DNA of 64,000 nucleotides from Oceanomicrobium pacificus (GCF_009833495.1 NZ_WUWG01000005.1:1-64000), one strand, 5' to 3'; positions 35,441 through 44,704 are shown, counted from the stretch's first letter. Numbers and translations: made by a program. The notes: generated by a model not told the origin, from the sequence alone.

Positions 35441-36571
35441 ATGGACAGGCCGAGCTTCACCCTCGGGATCGAGGAAGAATATCTGATCGTCGACCGGGAG
35501 ACGCGGGCGCTCGTCCGCCAGCCGCCCGAAGCCTTCATGGACGAATGCGGCCGGCGGCTCGGCGATCAGGTGACGGGCGAATATCTCCAGTGCCAGGTCG
35601 AGGTGGGGACAAAACCGCATCAAAAGGTCTCTGACGCGATTGCCGATCTGGCCGCGCTGCGCGCCGGCGTCGCCGAGGTGGCAGACGGGTTCGGCTATGC
35701 GCCCATCGCGGCCTCTACCCATCCGTTCGGGCACTGGCGCGACCAGACCCACACCCGCAAGGAACGCTATGACGCGTTGCGCACCGATCTGGGGCAGGCG
35801 GTGCGGCGCATGGTCATTTGCGGGATGCATATCCATGTCGGGATCGAAGAGGACGACCAGCGCATCGACCTGATGAATCAGATCGCCTATTTCCTGCCGC
35901 ACCTGCTGGCGCTCTCCTGTTCCTCGCCCTTCTGGGAGGAGGAGGATACCGGCCTGTCGAGCTACCGGCTGACCGTGTTCGACGCGCTGCCGCGCACCGG
36001 TTTGCCGGATTATCTGGACAGTTTTGCCGAATATCGCCGCCTCGTCGATCATCTGGTGGCGGCGGGCTGCATCGAGGATGCGACGCGGATCTGGTGGGAC
36101 GTGCGCCCGTCCGACAAGTTTCCTACGCTGGAACAGCGGATCACCGATGTCTGCCCGCTTCTGTCCGACGTGGCGGCGATTGCTGCGCTCTACCAGTGCC
36201 TGCTCGCCTATCTCTACCGGTTGAAGAGCGCGAACCAGCGCTGGCGCATCTACCCTCGCACACTCCTGATGGAAAACCGCTGGCGGGCGCAGCGCTACGG
36301 CACATCCGGTCAACTGGTCGATCAGGGGCGGCGGGCGCTCGTGGACCTGTCGGCACTGGCCGAGGAACTGGTCGAACTGGTGGGGGAGGAAGCGGAACTC
36401 CTCGGGTGCGAGGCGGAATTGCAAGGCGTGCTGGCACTCGTTGCACGCGGCAGTTCGGCCGACCGACAGCGCCAGATCTATGCCGGTGCGAAAGCCGGCG
36501 GCGCGTCGGATGCGGAAGCGATGGGTGCTGTGGTCGATGCGCTCATCGACGAGTTCCGCCGCCCGGTCTGA
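35441..36571 (+). CDS. YbdK-type carboxylate-amine ligase (GCS2 family)
   Basis: This 376-residue ATP-dependent ligase has FTLGIEEEYLIVDRETRALV at the N-terminus and CGMHIHVGI in the middle, the two hallmark segments of the glutamate-cysteine ligase 2 / YbdK family. Later blocks SSYRLTVFDALPRTGLPD and TLEQRITDVCP also match. YbdK proteins have weak glutamate-cysteine ligase activity and their true substrates are mostly unknown. ATG 35441 is preceded by GGAGG. The upstream frame overlapping the yebC terminator is excluded. It converges with the DUF3052 gene. Confidence 0.88.
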   Translation: MDRPSFTLGIEEEYLIVDRETRALVRQPPEAFMDECGRRLGDQVTGEYLQCQVEVGTKPHQKVSDAIADLAALRAGVAEVADGFGYAPIAASTHPFGHWRDQTHTRKERYDALRTDLGQAVRRMVICGMHIHVGIEEDDQRIDLMNQIAYFLPHLLALSCSSPFWEEEDTGLSSYRLTVFDALPRTGLPDYLDSFAEYRRLVDHLVAAGCIEDATRIWWDVRPSDKFPTLEQRITDVCPLLSDVAAIAALYQCLLAYLYRLKSANQRWRIYPRTLLMENRWRAQRYGTSGQLVDQGRRALVDLSALAEELVELVGEEAELLGCEAELQGVLALVARGSSADRQRQIYAGAKAGGASDAEAMGAVVDALIDEFRRPV

Positions 36572-36574
36572 GGG

Positions 36575-37000
36575 TCAACCGCCGCGCAATTCCTTGCGGA
36601 TGACGAGCTTCAGGCCCGACCATGTGTTGTCCACCGCGCAGACCTTCACGTCCACCAGCCCCATCGGCAGGGCCAGTTCGCGGATCACGTCCTCTGTAAT
36701 ATCCGTAGGCACACCCGCGGCGCGTTTGGGCCAACTCACCCAGATCATGCCGGCCGGACGGATGATGGTGCGGCCTTTGGTCAGGTCCCGTGCAAGCGCG
36801 GCGCGCCGGTCATGGAACAGATGCAGCGCGTCGAGGTTGCGGGCGCGCAAGCCCAGATAGGTAAGACCCGGCGCCGTATCCGCAATGGCGGCTACAACGC
36901 TGTCGGGCATGTTGCGGGCCGCGATGCGCAGGCCGGACGCGTAGCCGAGTTTCGCGGCGAGCGGGCGGGAGCTGTAGCCGGACGTGCCGCCCCCCGCCAC
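36575..37000 (-). CDS. DUF3052-type protein
   Basis: This protein of about 141 residues starts with GTG at 37000. The body (GYSSRPLAAKLGYASGLRIA) and the central GMIWVSWPKRAAGVPTDITE followed by VIRELALPMGLVDVKVCAVD match the DUF3052 family as I recall it. That family has a compact alpha/beta fold and no known function. There is no clear ribosome binding site. It lies four bases after the CoxG-like gene, so translational coupling to it is likely. Confidence 0.75.
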   Translation of the reverse strand: MAGGGTSGYSSRPLAAKLGYASGLRIAARNMPDSVVAAIADTAPGLTYLGLRARNLDALHLFHDRRAALARDLTKGRTIIRPAGMIWVSWPKRAAGVPTDITEDVIRELALPMGLVDVKVCAVDNTWSGLKLVIRKELRGG

Positions 37001-37004
37001 CGGA

Positions 37005-37538
37005 TCAGCCGATCAGCTTCTTGACCCAGCCCTTCTTGGGCGTGTCGCCCTCGGCCGCTTCGTCGCTCTCGGCTTCGGGAGCGTCCTCCACCTCGGCCGG
37101 GCCTTCGATCTGGGTCTGAAAATTCTCGAAGAACTGGTCGGCCATCTTCTTGGCGAATCCGTCGATCAGGCGCGAGCCGAGTTGTGCGAGCTTGCCGCCG
37201 ACCTTGGCGTCCACGTCATAGGCCAGTTCGGTGCCATCCGCGACATCCGACAGGGCCACCTTGGCGCTGCCCTTGGCAAAACCGGCCGCGCCGCCCTTGC
37301 CCTCGCCCGAAATCACATAGCTGTTGGGCGCGTCGATCTCCGACAGGCTGACGGCCCCCTTGAAGGTGGCTTTCACCGGCCCGACCTTCTGCGTGACGAC
37401 GGCGGCGAATCCGTCCTCGGGCGATCCGGTCAACTCGCTGCACCCCGGGATGCAGGCTTTCAGGACCTCCGGATCGTTCAGCGCCGCCCAGACGGTCTGG
37501 CGGTCCGCGGCGATGGTGCGCGTGCCTTTGAGTTCCAT
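37005..37538 (-). CDS. CoxG-like SRPBCC protein
   Basis: This 177-residue protein starts at ATG 37538, preceded by GGGAGG. An in-frame upstream codon is less suitable. The opening MELKGTRTIAADRQTVWAAL and the IPGCSELTGSPEDGF block are typical of CoxG / carbon-monoxide-dehydrogenase subunit G proteins. These are START-like lipid-pocket proteins that help recruit or mature molybdenum hydroxylases at the membrane. An acidic linker and a basic C-terminal tail (KKGWVKKLIG) follow, which may anchor to membrane. No Cox enzyme gene is adjacent. An orphan CoxL-type gene lies 26 kb away. Confidence 0.82.
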   Translation of the reverse strand: MELKGTRTIAADRQTVWAALNDPEVLKACIPGCSELTGSPEDGFAAVVTQKVGPVKATFKGAVSLSEIDAPNSYVISGEGKGGAAGFAKGSAKVALSDVADGTELAYDVDAKVGGKLAQLGSRLIDGFAKKMADQFFENFQTQIEGPAEVEDAPEAESDEAAEGDTPKKGWVKKLIG

Positions 37539-37616
37539 GATTGCCTCCCTCATTCAGTGTTGCGTCAGTCTTAGGCCGCGGCGCGGGCGGTTGCAATGGG
37601 CGGCAGGCAGGGGTGT

Positions 37617-39023
37617 TCAGGCGATCCGGTAGGGCACGATATCGCGCCGGTCATGGTCGATCTGGAGGTTGCGCTCCATCGGCGGGACGGACCGCTGATG
37701 ACAGTCGCGGCGCTCGCAGATCCGGCAGGAGACACCGATCGGCTCGAACGCATCCGGCGCCCCCAGATCGAGCCCGTCCGCATAGACCAGACGGTCGGCA
37801 TGGCGGATCTCGCAGCCAAGTCCGATCGCGTAGCGCCGCATCGGCGCACGGAACGCATGGCCGGGTTTGGAAATGTCCCGCGCAAGGCAGAGGTAGCGGA
37901 CCCCGTCCGGCGTCTCGGCCAACTGGCGCAGGAAACGTCCGGGCTGCTCGAAGGCCTGATGGACGTTCCACAAGGGGCATGCCCCGCCGAAACGCGCGAA
38001 TTGCAGGCGCGTTGCCGAATGGCGCTTGGTGATCGTGCCGGCCTGATCGACGCGGACGAAAAAGAAGGGAATGCCGCGGGCGCCCGCGCGTTGCAGGGTG
38101 GACAGCCGGTGCGCCACCTGTTCGAGCGACGCCTCGAACCGGTCGGCCAGCCGGTCGAGATCGTGCCGCGTCTCGTCCGCGGCGGCAAGGAAAGCACGAT
38201 ATGGCAGGAGCGCCGCACCCGCGAAATAGTTGGCCAGACCGATCTTGCAGATGTCGCGCGCATCCTCTGTCCGGAAACGGGCGAAATCGAGCGTGGCGTC
38301 CAGCAGGTCGCCATGGTCGAGCAGCGCCACCTGATGGGCGAGCGCAAACGCCTGGCTCTCGGGGCTGGCGCGGCGCGACAGGCTGAGCGTGCGGGCGCTG
38401 CGATCAAAGGCCCGCAACGGCCCGTCGCGATGGCGGATCACCGTGACGCCATGGCGCTCCGCGAGCCAGTCCGCGAGCCGTGCCAGCCGACCCTCTCCAT
38501 CGAGGCCTGCGGCAGCTGCGAACCGCTCGGCCGCGCGGTCCACCGCATCCACGTAATTGTCGCAATAGTGGAAGAAATCGCGCACCTCTTCCCAGGGGAG
38601 CGGGGCGACGCCGGACCCTTCGCGGCCCAGAGCCTCGTCCAGCGAGGCAAGCCGCTCGGTCGTCTGCCGGTAGGTGCGGTGGAGCGACAGGAGCGCATGC
38701 GCCAGTGCCGGCGCGTTGGCGGCCATCAGGCCCAGATCGGCATCGGGCACCGGCGTGTCGGCAAACACCGGATCGGCGAGCACCTCGCGCAGATCGGCCA
38801 CCACGCGGTCCGGTTCGCCGGCCGACAGTTCATTCACGTCGAAGCCGAATTCGCGCGCCAGCGCCAGCACCAGCCCTGCGGGCACCGGCCGGTGGTTGTT
38901 CTCGATCTGGCTGAGATAGGGCAGGGATATGCCAAGCCGTCCGGCAAAGGCTTTCTGCGGCATGTCGAGCCGCAGCCGGAGTTCGCGCAGCTTGCCGCCG
39001 GCATAGAGTTTCGACGCGGGCAT
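37617..39023 (-). CDS. pccR: ScfR-family transcriptional regulator, PccR-like
   Basis: This 468-residue regulator has an N-terminal XRE helix-turn-helix (KLRELRLRLDMPQKAFAGRL, residues about 12-65). An IrrE/M78-like domain occupies the middle, and a C-terminal ScfR domain has the Cys pattern GVSCRICERRDCHQR. The short-chain fatty acyl-CoA regulators (RamB, MccR, PccR) share this layout. The gene is divergent from pccB and operator-like TTTGCAAA sites lie between them, as described for PccR of Rhodobacter sphaeroides. ATG 39023 follows AAGGA. It likely senses propionyl-CoA or a related CoA ester and controls propionate use. Confidence 0.88.
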   Translation of the reverse strand: MPASKLYAGGKLRELRLRLDMPQKAFAGRLGISLPYLSQIENNHRPVPAGLVLALAREFGFDVNELSAGEPDRVVADLREVLADPVFADTPVPDADLGLMAANAPALAHALLSLHRTYRQTTERLASLDEALGREGSGVAPLPWEEVRDFFHYCDNYVDAVDRAAERFAAAAGLDGEGRLARLADWLAERHGVTVIRHRDGPLRAFDRSARTLSLSRRASPESQAFALAHQVALLDHGDLLDATLDFARFRTEDARDICKIGLANYFAGAALLPYRAFLAAADETRHDLDRLADRFEASLEQVAHRLSTLQRAGARGIPFFFVRVDQAGTITKRHSATRLQFARFGGACPLWNVHQAFEQPGRFLRQLAETPDGVRYLCLARDISKPGHAFRAPMRRYAIGLGCEIRHADRLVYADGLDLGAPDAFEPIGVSCRICERRDCHQRSVPPMERNLQIDHDRRDIVPYRIA

Positions 39024-39048
39024 CACCTGTCCTTAGCAGATTTCGCAA

Positions 39049-39081
39049 TTTGCAAAAGAATATAGCAAACAGGTTTGCAAA
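39049..39081. promoter_or_regulatory. PccR operator: two TTTGCAAA palindromes
   Basis: TTTGCAAA occurs at 39049-39056 and at 39074-39081. Before the second lies ATAGCAAA (39062-39069), four bases away. This forms an imperfect copy of the TTTGCAAA-N4-TTTGCAAA arrangement reported for PccR of Rhodobacter sphaeroides. A TATACT (39082-39087) right after the second site could be the pccB -10 element. Confidence 0.75.
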
Positions 39082-39174
39082 TATACTGGATTCTCGTTTC
39101 ACGACGGCCGGTCCGGGACTATCTTCCACCCGGAAGCGGCTGGCGGACCACCGCAGCATGTCAGGGAGGACGGC

Positions 39175-40707
39175 ATGACGCAGATTCTCGAAGAGTTGGA
39201 GCGGCGCAGGGACGAGGCGCGGCTCGGTGGTGGCCAACGGCGCATCGACGCCCAGCATGCCAAGGGCAAGCTGACCGCGCGCGAACGGATCGAGGTCCTG
39301 CTCGATGAGGGCAGCTTTGAGGAATTCGACATGTTCGTTGCCCATCGCTGCACCGATTTCGGGATGGAGGAACATCAGTATCCCGGCGACGGGGTGGTGA
39401 CCGGCTGGGGCACGATCAATGGCCGTATGGTCTATCTGTTCAGCCAGGATTTCACGGTGCTCGGCGGGTCGCTGTCTGAAACCCATGCGCAGAAGATCTG
39501 CAAGATCATGGATATGGCGATGAAGAACGGCGCGCCGGTGATCGGGCTGAACGATTCCGGCGGTGCGCGCATTCAGGAAGGCGTGGCCTCGCTCGCGGGC
39601 TATGCGGACGTGTTCCAGCGCAACATCATGGCGTCGGGCGTTGTGCCGCAAATCTCGGTCATCATGGGGCCGTGCGCGGGCGGGGCGGTCTATTCGCCGG
39701 CGATGACCGATTTCATCTTCATGGTCCGCGACAGCAGCTACATGTTCGTGACCGGACCCGACGTGGTCAAGACGGTGACGAACGAGCAGGTCACGGCCGA
39801 GGAACTGGGCGGGGCCAAGACACATACGTCCAAATCCTCGGTCGCGGACGGCGCGTTCGAGAATGATATCGAGGCGCTGATGGAAGTCCGTCGCCTAGTT
39901 GATTTCCTGCCGCTCAACAATCGCGAGAAACCGCCGGTGCGGCCCTTCTTCGACGATTGGGACCGGGTGGAAAGCTCGCTCGACACGCTCGTACCCGACA
40001 ATCCCAACACGCCCTATGACATGAAGGAACTGATCCTGAAGCTGGCGGATGAGGGGGATTTCTTCGAGATCCAGGAGGATTACGCGAAGAACATCCTGAC
40101 TGGCTTCATCCGCCTCGAAGGATCGACCGTGGGTGTTGTGGCGAACCAGCCGATGGTGCTCGCCGGGTGCCTCGACATTGACAGCAGCCGCAAGGCGGCC
40201 CGCTTCGTCCGCTTCTGCGACGCGTTCGAGATCCCGATCCTGACGCTCGTGGACGTGCCCGGCTTCCTGCCCGGCACCAGTCAGGAATATGGCGGGGTCA
40301 TCAAGCACGGGGCGAAGCTCCTCTTTGCCTATGGCGAGGCCACGGTGCCGAAAGTGACCGTCATCACCCGCAAGGCCTATGGCGGGGCCTATGACGTGAT
40401 GGCATCGAAACATCTGCGCGGCGATTTCAACTATGCGTGGCCGACTGCGGAAATCGCCGTGATGGGCGCCAAGGGCGCGGTGGAGATCCTTTACCGGTCC
40501 GACCTTGGAGACGCGGAGAAGATCGCCCAGAAGACAAAGGAATATGAGGACCGGTTCGCCAATCCGTTCGTTGCAGCCGAAAAGGGCTTCATCGACGAGG
40601 TCATCATGCCGCAATCGACCCGCAAGCGTGTCGCCCGGGCATTCGCCAGCCTGCGCAACAAGGCGCTGCAAAATCCGTGGAAGAAACATGACAATATCCC
40701 GCTCTGA
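39175..40707 (+). CDS. pccB: Propionyl-CoA carboxylase beta subunit
   Basis: This 510-residue carboxyltransferase subunit transfers CO2 from biotin to propionyl-CoA, giving methylmalonyl-CoA. Acyl-CoA carboxylase hallmarks are visible: [36 protein letters not shown] (oxyanion/CoA site) and [16 protein letters not shown] in the first domain, and [15 protein letters not shown] and [17 protein letters not shown] in the second. It is the first gene on the plus strand of the propionate region, divergent from pccR, with AGGGAGGA as ribosome binding site. The biotin-carrying subunit is encoded 1.5 kb downstream. Confidence 0.96.
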   Translation: MTQILEELERRRDEARLGGGQRRIDAQHAKGKLTARERIEVLLDEGSFEEFDMFVAHRCTDFGMEEHQYPGDGVVTGWGTINGRMVYLFSQDFTVLGGSLSETHAQKICKIMDMAMKNGAPVIGLNDSGGARIQEGVASLAGYADVFQRNIMASGVVPQISVIMGPCAGGAVYSPAMTDFIFMVRDSSYMFVTGPDVVKTVTNEQVTAEELGGAKTHTSKSSVADGAFENDIEALMEVRRLVDFLPLNNREKPPVRPFFDDWDRVESSLDTLVPDNPNTPYDMKELILKLADEGDFFEIQEDYAKNILTGFIRLEGSTVGVVANQPMVLAGCLDIDSSRKAARFVRFCDAFEIPILTLVDVPGFLPGTSQEYGGVIKHGAKLLFAYGEATVPKVTVITRKAYGGAYDVMASKHLRGDFNYAWPTAEIAVMGAKGAVEILYRSDLGDAEKIAQKTKEYEDRFANPFVAAEKGFIDEVIMPQSTRKRVARAFASLRNKALQNPWKKHDNIPL

Positions 40708-40787
40708 GACCGTGGCGCTCTCGCGCAAGCGTGACTTGTCCCGCACCGTATCGCGGCGGGATACTGTCCGTCTGACGGAGGGTGATC

Positions 40788-41057
40788 ATGCCGGAACGGC
40801 CGCGTCTGCCGAAACTCTTGCGGTTCATGGCACTCCATGCGCTCTGGGGCATGGTGCTGGGCTGCGGCGTGCTGTTCGCGCTGATCTGGACCGACACGTT
40901 CGGGCTGGGGCGGCTCCTGTCGCAGGATGGCAGCGGTCTGGCGACCTTCGTGCTCTTCTTCCAGATGGCGCTCACTTTCGGTGCGATCCAGATGGGCGTG
41001 GCCGTCATGCTGCTGGGCGACAGCAAGGACGACGGTCCGGACAGCGATCCCGACTGA
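40788..41057 (+). CDS. Small two-helix membrane protein between pccB and pccA
   Basis: This 89-residue protein starts at ATG 40788, preceded by GGAGGG. Two hydrophobic segments are seen, about residues 17-34 (LHALWGMVLGCGVLFALI) and 53-75 (ATFVLFFQMALTFGAIQMGVAV within the same stretch). A short acidic tail (DSKDDGPDSDPD) follows. I do not recognise a family beyond it being a conserved-looking hypothetical in the pcc locus. Its position suggests co-transcription with pccB. The function is unknown. Confidence 0.65.
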   Translation: MPERPRLPKLLRFMALHALWGMVLGCGVLFALIWTDTFGLGRLLSQDGSGLATFVLFFQMALTFGAIQMGVAVMLLGDSKDDGPDSDPD

Positions 41058-41085
41058 ACGCCGCCCGCGCAACGCGGGGGCTGTC

Positions 41086-41430
41086 ATGCTGAAACATCGC
41101 GGATTCCCCTCGCGCCTGCCGGGCACGGATTTCCAGTTCACCATCCGGCGCGAAGCCAAGGGCGAGGTGCCGGAACTGAAGGAACGCGCGCGCTATGCCG
41201 ACCGCCGCCCGGCCGACCGCCGTGCCGACGAGGGCTTCATGCAGGCGCTCTGGGAGCATTTCGGAGATGCGCCGTTCGAACGTGGCAATCTGGATGCCGG
41301 ACGGCTCAACTGGCTTTTCGGGCGCGAAGTGGTCGCGGCCGAGGACCCGTTCGATCCGCGCAGCTATGAGGCGCTCCTGCGCATCGACGTGGACAAGGCG
41401 CGCGCCAGTTTTCCAAAGGCATTCCGGTAG
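41086..41430 (+). CDS. Hypothetical cytoplasmic protein in the pcc locus
   Basis: This 114-residue soluble protein starts at ATG 41086 and has no signal peptide. It is basic in the first half (KERARYADRRPADRRADE). The second half includes FGDAPFERGNLDAGRLNWLFG and ends KARASFPKAFR. I do not recognise it. It lies between the two-helix protein and the glycine-zipper lipoproteins. The codon use and GC-rich third positions look like those of its neighbours, supporting a real gene. Confidence 0.55.
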   Translation: MLKHRGFPSRLPGTDFQFTIRREAKGEVPELKERARYADRRPADRRADEGFMQALWEHFGDAPFERGNLDAGRLNWLFGREVVAAEDPFDPRSYEALLRIDVDKARASFPKAFR

Positions 41431-41586
41431 GATGGCCTTCACTCTTCATATCGGCGGTTCTGTGCCCATTTTTGCACAATCGCGTGCCCTGACTGCATCA
41501 GTGCTGGAAAGCCACGATCCGGTTTCCTATTGTCTGCGCGATACGGTGCCGGGCCATCCGGCGCCGACGAGCAGAGGAGAAACAAA

Positions 41587-41784
41587 ATGCGGATCATCAA
41601 ACTGGCAGCCGTCATCGGCGTTGCGGCCCTTATCACGGCCTGCGGCAACACGGCGGCGGAAAAGGCCGTCACCGGCGCGGCCATCGGCGCGGGCGTGGCT
41701 GCGGTCACCGACAATGACATCGCGACCGGCGCGGCCATCGGCGGTGCCACCGGCGTCGTGGTCGACGCGGCTCAGAAATACTGA
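41587..41784 (+). CDS. Small glycine-zipper lipoprotein, copy 1
   Basis: This 65-residue protein has a ribosome binding site (GAGGAG) and a start at ATG 41587. The signal ends VAALITAC, with the lipobox Cys at about 19. The mature part is a glycine-zipper (GAAIGAGVAAVTDNDIATGA), as in small outer-membrane lipoproteins that insert or oligomerise. It is followed after 33 bases by a second protein of the same type. Confidence 0.75.
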   Translation: MRIIKLAAVIGVAALITACGNTAAEKAVTGAAIGAGVAAVTDNDIATGAAIGGATGVVVDAAQKY

Positions 41785-41817
41785 ACATCGGTCTGACCAA
41801 GAGGGACAGTTAGACCC

Positions 41818-42036
41818 ATGTTCGCAGGACGTATCCTGCCGTTCCTGCTGGCGGGCGCCATGCTCGCCGGCTGCGGAACGGAAACCGGTGATCGCGCGCT
41901 CACGGGCGCAGCGATCGGGGGGGCAAGCACGGCCGTGCTCGGCCCCGGCGCGCTTATCGGCGCCGGTGTCGGTGGCGTCGTCGGTGCCGTCACCGAGCCC
42001 GACGATATCTATCTCGGCAAGCCGGTCTACAAATGA
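41818..42036 (+). CDS. Small glycine-zipper lipoprotein, copy 2
   Basis: This 72-residue lipoprotein has the lipobox AMLAGC (Cys at about 19). The mature peptide has an alternating Gly/Ala zipper (GAAIGGASTAVLGPGALIG), then VGGVVGAVTEPDDIYLGKPVYK. It is related in design to copy 1, but the tails differ. The function is unknown. Glycine-zipper lipoproteins are often in the outer membrane and envelope-stress related. A hairpin follows the stop. Confidence 0.75.
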   Translation: MFAGRILPFLLAGAMLAGCGTETGDRALTGAAIGGASTAVLGPGALIGAGVGGVVGAVTEPDDIYLGKPVYK

Positions 42037-42075
42037 GCTGATCCGTCGCGGCAAATCCGCGCGGCACATGATTTC

Positions 42076-42109
42076 GACAGGCCCGGGAGCGATTGCGTCC
42101 GGGCCTGTC
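42076..42109 (+). terminator. Strong hairpin between the lipoprotein genes and pccA
   Basis: GACAGGCCCGG (42076-42086) pairs perfectly with CCGGGCCTGTC (42099-42109) around a 12-base loop. There is no U-tract, so it may be a pause/RNA-processing element or a weak terminator separating pccB-side transcripts from pccA. Confidence 0.55.
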
Positions 42110-42162
42110 TGCGTTCTGAAACGGTGTGGGGCACAATTGGCCCGCACCCGGGGAGGCCTCTG

Positions 42163-44163
42163 ATGTTCAAGAAAATCCTGATCGCCAATCGCGGAGAGAT
42201 CGCCTGCCGGGTCATCAAGACGGCCCGCCGCATGGGAATCGCGACCGTGGCGGTCTATTCCGACGCGGACCGCAACGCCTTGCATGTGCGCATGGCCGAT
42301 GAAGCCGTGCATATCGGTCCGGCCCCGGCGGCGGAAAGCTACATCGTGATCGAGAAGATCATGGACGCGATCCGCAAGACAGGCGCGGAGGCTGTCCATC
42401 CGGGCTACGGCTTCCTGTCCGAACGTGCCGAATTTGCCGCCGCACTGGCTGCCGAGGGCGTCGCCTTCATCGGGCCGCCGACCGGCGCGATCGAGGCGAT
42501 GGGCGACAAGATCACGTCGAAAAAACTGGCGGCGGAGGCCGGTGTCAGCACCGTGCCGGGCTATATGGGCCTGATCGGGGACGCCGACGAGGCGGTGAAG
42601 ATCTCCAACGAGATCGGCTATCCGGTGATGATCAAGGCAAGCGCCGGCGGTGGTGGCAAGGGCATGCGCATTGCGTGGAACGATCAGGATGCGCGCGAGG
42701 GGTTCCAGTCCTCGAAGAACGAAGCCGCCAGTTCCTTCGGCGATGACCGGATCTTCATCGAGAAATTCGTCACCCAGCCACGCCATATCGAGATCCAGGT
42801 GCTCGGCGACCAGCATGGCAACTGCATCTATCTGGGCGAGCGGGAATGTTCGATCCAGCGCCGCAACCAGAAGGTCATCGAGGAAGCGCCGAGCCCGTTC
42901 CTCGACCCCGATACACGCCGCGCGATGGGCGAGCAGGCGGTGGCCCTTGCCAAGGCGGTGGACTATTGCTCGGCCGGGACGGTCGAATTCATCGTCGACG
43001 GCGACCGGAACTTCTATTTTCTGGAGATGAACACCCGCCTGCAGGTGGAACATCCCGTCACCGAACTGATCACCGGCATCGATCTCGTGGAGCAAATGAT
43101 CCGCGTCGCCCATGGCGAGAAACTCGCGATTGCACAGGATGATGTGGTGCTGAACGGCTGGGCGATCGAGAGCCGGCTCTATGCCGAGGATCCCTACCGC
43201 AATTTCCTGCCCTCCATCGGGCGGTTGACCCGCTACCGTCCGCCGGAAGAGCAGGCGACCGACACCGAGGCCGTGCGCAACGATACCGGCGTCTATGAGG
43301 GCGGCGAGATCTCCATGTATTACGATCCGATGATCGCCAAGCTCTGCACATGGGCACCCGACCGTGCCGCGGCGATCGAGGGGATGCGGACGGCGCTCGA
43401 CACGTTCGAGGTGGAAGGCATCGGCCACAACCTGCCGTTCCTGAGTGCCGTGATGGACCACCCGCGCTTCGTCTCGGGCGAGATCACGACCGCATTCATT
43501 GCGGAAGAATATCCCGAAGGATTCGAGGGCGCGACGCTCGACGCGGACACGCGCCGCCGTCTCGCCGCACTGGTGGCCCATATGAAGATGGTCCGCGAAC
43601 AGCGCGAGGCGCAGATATCGGGCGCCATGCGCAACCATCACCGTCGCATCGACCCGCACTGGGTCGTGTTCCTCGGCGACGAGCGGTTCCATGTGACGGT
43701 CAACGAGCATGATGCCCAGACCGATGTCAGCTTCCAGGATGGCGAGACACTGTCCATCGTCACCGACTGGGTCTTCGGCCAGAGCCTCGCGCGGGCGGTG
43801 ATCGACGGTCAGCCGATGGCGGTGAAGGTCGACAAGGTGATCGGCGGCGTGCGCCTGCGCTATCGCGGCGCGGAGATCAAGGCGAGCGTGCAGACACCGC
43901 GGATCGCGGAACTGGCGTCCCTGATGCCCGAGAAGCTGCCGCCCGACACGTCGAAAATGCTGCTCTGCCCGATGCCGGGCCTCGTCGTGTCGCTGGCCGT
44001 GGCCGAGGGCGACGAGGTGCAGGACGGGCAGGCGCTTTGCACGGTCGAAGCGATGAAGATGGAAAATGTCCTGCGGGCCGAGCGCAAGGGCCGTGTGGCC
44101 AAGGTCCATGCCGCACCGGGCCAGAGCCTTGCGGTGGACGAGATCATCATGGAGTTCGAATGA
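42163..44163 (+). CDS. pccA: Propionyl/acetyl-CoA carboxylase alpha subunit (biotin carboxylase + BCCP)
   Basis: This 666-residue protein has a biotin carboxylase domain beginning KKILIANRGEIACRVIKTAR. ATP-grasp motifs include IKASAGGGGKGMRIAWND and the loop ERECSIQRRNQKVIEEAPSP, with EMNTRLQVEHPVTE in the C-domain. A BT linker follows, then the biotinyl domain with the biotin Lys in VEAMKMENVL (Lys632). It carboxylates biotin with ATP and bicarbonate and works with PccB. ATG 42163 follows GGGGAGG. It is separated from pccB by four small genes. Confidence 0.96.
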   Translation: MFKKILIANRGEIACRVIKTARRMGIATVAVYSDADRNALHVRMADEAVHIGPAPAAESYIVIEKIMDAIRKTGAEAVHPGYGFLSERAEFAAALAAEGVAFIGPPTGAIEAMGDKITSKKLAAEAGVSTVPGYMGLIGDADEAVKISNEIGYPVMIKASAGGGGKGMRIAWNDQDAREGFQSSKNEAASSFGDDRIFIEKFVTQPRHIEIQVLGDQHGNCIYLGERECSIQRRNQKVIEEAPSPFLDPDTRRAMGEQAVALAKAVDYCSAGTVEFIVDGDRNFYFLEMNTRLQVEHPVTELITGIDLVEQMIRVAHGEKLAIAQDDVVLNGWAIESRLYAEDPYRNFLPSIGRLTRYRPPEEQATDTEAVRNDTGVYEGGEISMYYDPMIAKLCTWAPDRAAAIEGMRTALDTFEVEGIGHNLPFLSAVMDHPRFVSGEITTAFIAEEYPEGFEGATLDADTRRRLAALVAHMKMVREQREAQISGAMRNHHRRIDPHWVVFLGDERFHVTVNEHDAQTDVSFQDGETLSIVTDWVFGQSLARAVIDGQPMAVKVDKVIGGVRLRYRGAEIKASVQTPRIAELASLMPEKLPPDTSKMLLCPMPGLVVSLAVAEGDEVQDGQALCTVEAMKMENVLRAERKGRVAKVHAAPGQSLAVDEIIMEFE

Positions 44164-44206
44164 CCGGCGCGGCGCATATGGCGGCCGGGCAGGGCCGGGA
44201 CCGCGG

Positions 44207-44617
44207 TCAGTTGCCGCGGATCTCGTCCTGCCGGAGCGGCGTGCGGTCGATGAACCGCACCAGCTCGTCCGTTCGCAGCGGTTCCGGCCGCCGCAGCGCC
44301 ACGCGCCCGTCCTTGTCGATCAGAACCACCATGAAGCCGCGCGGTCGCAGCGAACGGCGCATCTCGCCATTCGCGTCCGGGTCGGTATCGACGAAGATCT
44401 GCACGTCGCGGAGCGCCAGTTCCTCGGGGCGTGTCTGGAGCAGTTCCATCTGCCGCCGGAACCGCGGATCGTTCTCCGTCGTCGCGAATATCACCAGCGG
44501 ACGCGCGACCCAGACCAGCTCGTCGAGCGGGACCTCGGCCTGCCGCACCTCCTGCGCGGGCGCGATCTGGGGGCCGAACGCCAGGAGCAGGGCCAGAGCC
44601 GGGGCTAGGATCTTCAC
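44207..44617 (-). CDS. DUF4174-type exported protein
   Basis: This 136-residue protein starts at GTG 44617, eight bases after GGAGG. This gives a clean signal peptide (VKILAPALALLLAFGPQIAPA). An upstream ATG (44635) is possible but would put the ribosome binding site inside the gene. The thioredoxin-like body (PLVIFATTENDPRFRRQMELL, RGFMVVLIDKDGRVALRR) is typical of DUF4174. It lacks the CxxC pair, so redox activity is not expected. It sits antisense between pccA and the mutase gene. The function is unknown. Confidence 0.8.
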   Translation of the reverse strand: MKILAPALALLLAFGPQIAPAQEVRQAEVPLDELVWVARPLVIFATTENDPRFRRQMELLQTRPEELALRDVQIFVDTDPDANGEMRRSLRPRGFMVVLIDKDGRVALRRPEPLRTDELVRFIDRTPLRQDEIRGN

Positions 44618-44704
44618 GCGTAGCACCTCCATCATGTTGCGCCCATTAGGTAATCACTCGCGGGCGAATGTCGAGAGCGCCGCCCGCCCGACGCGGAGGT
44701 TCAG

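Noticed and set aside
41527-44109. 860-codon minus-strand frame opposite pccA
   Set aside because: It is antisense to a convincing biotin carboxylase and rich in His, Arg and Gly without family features.
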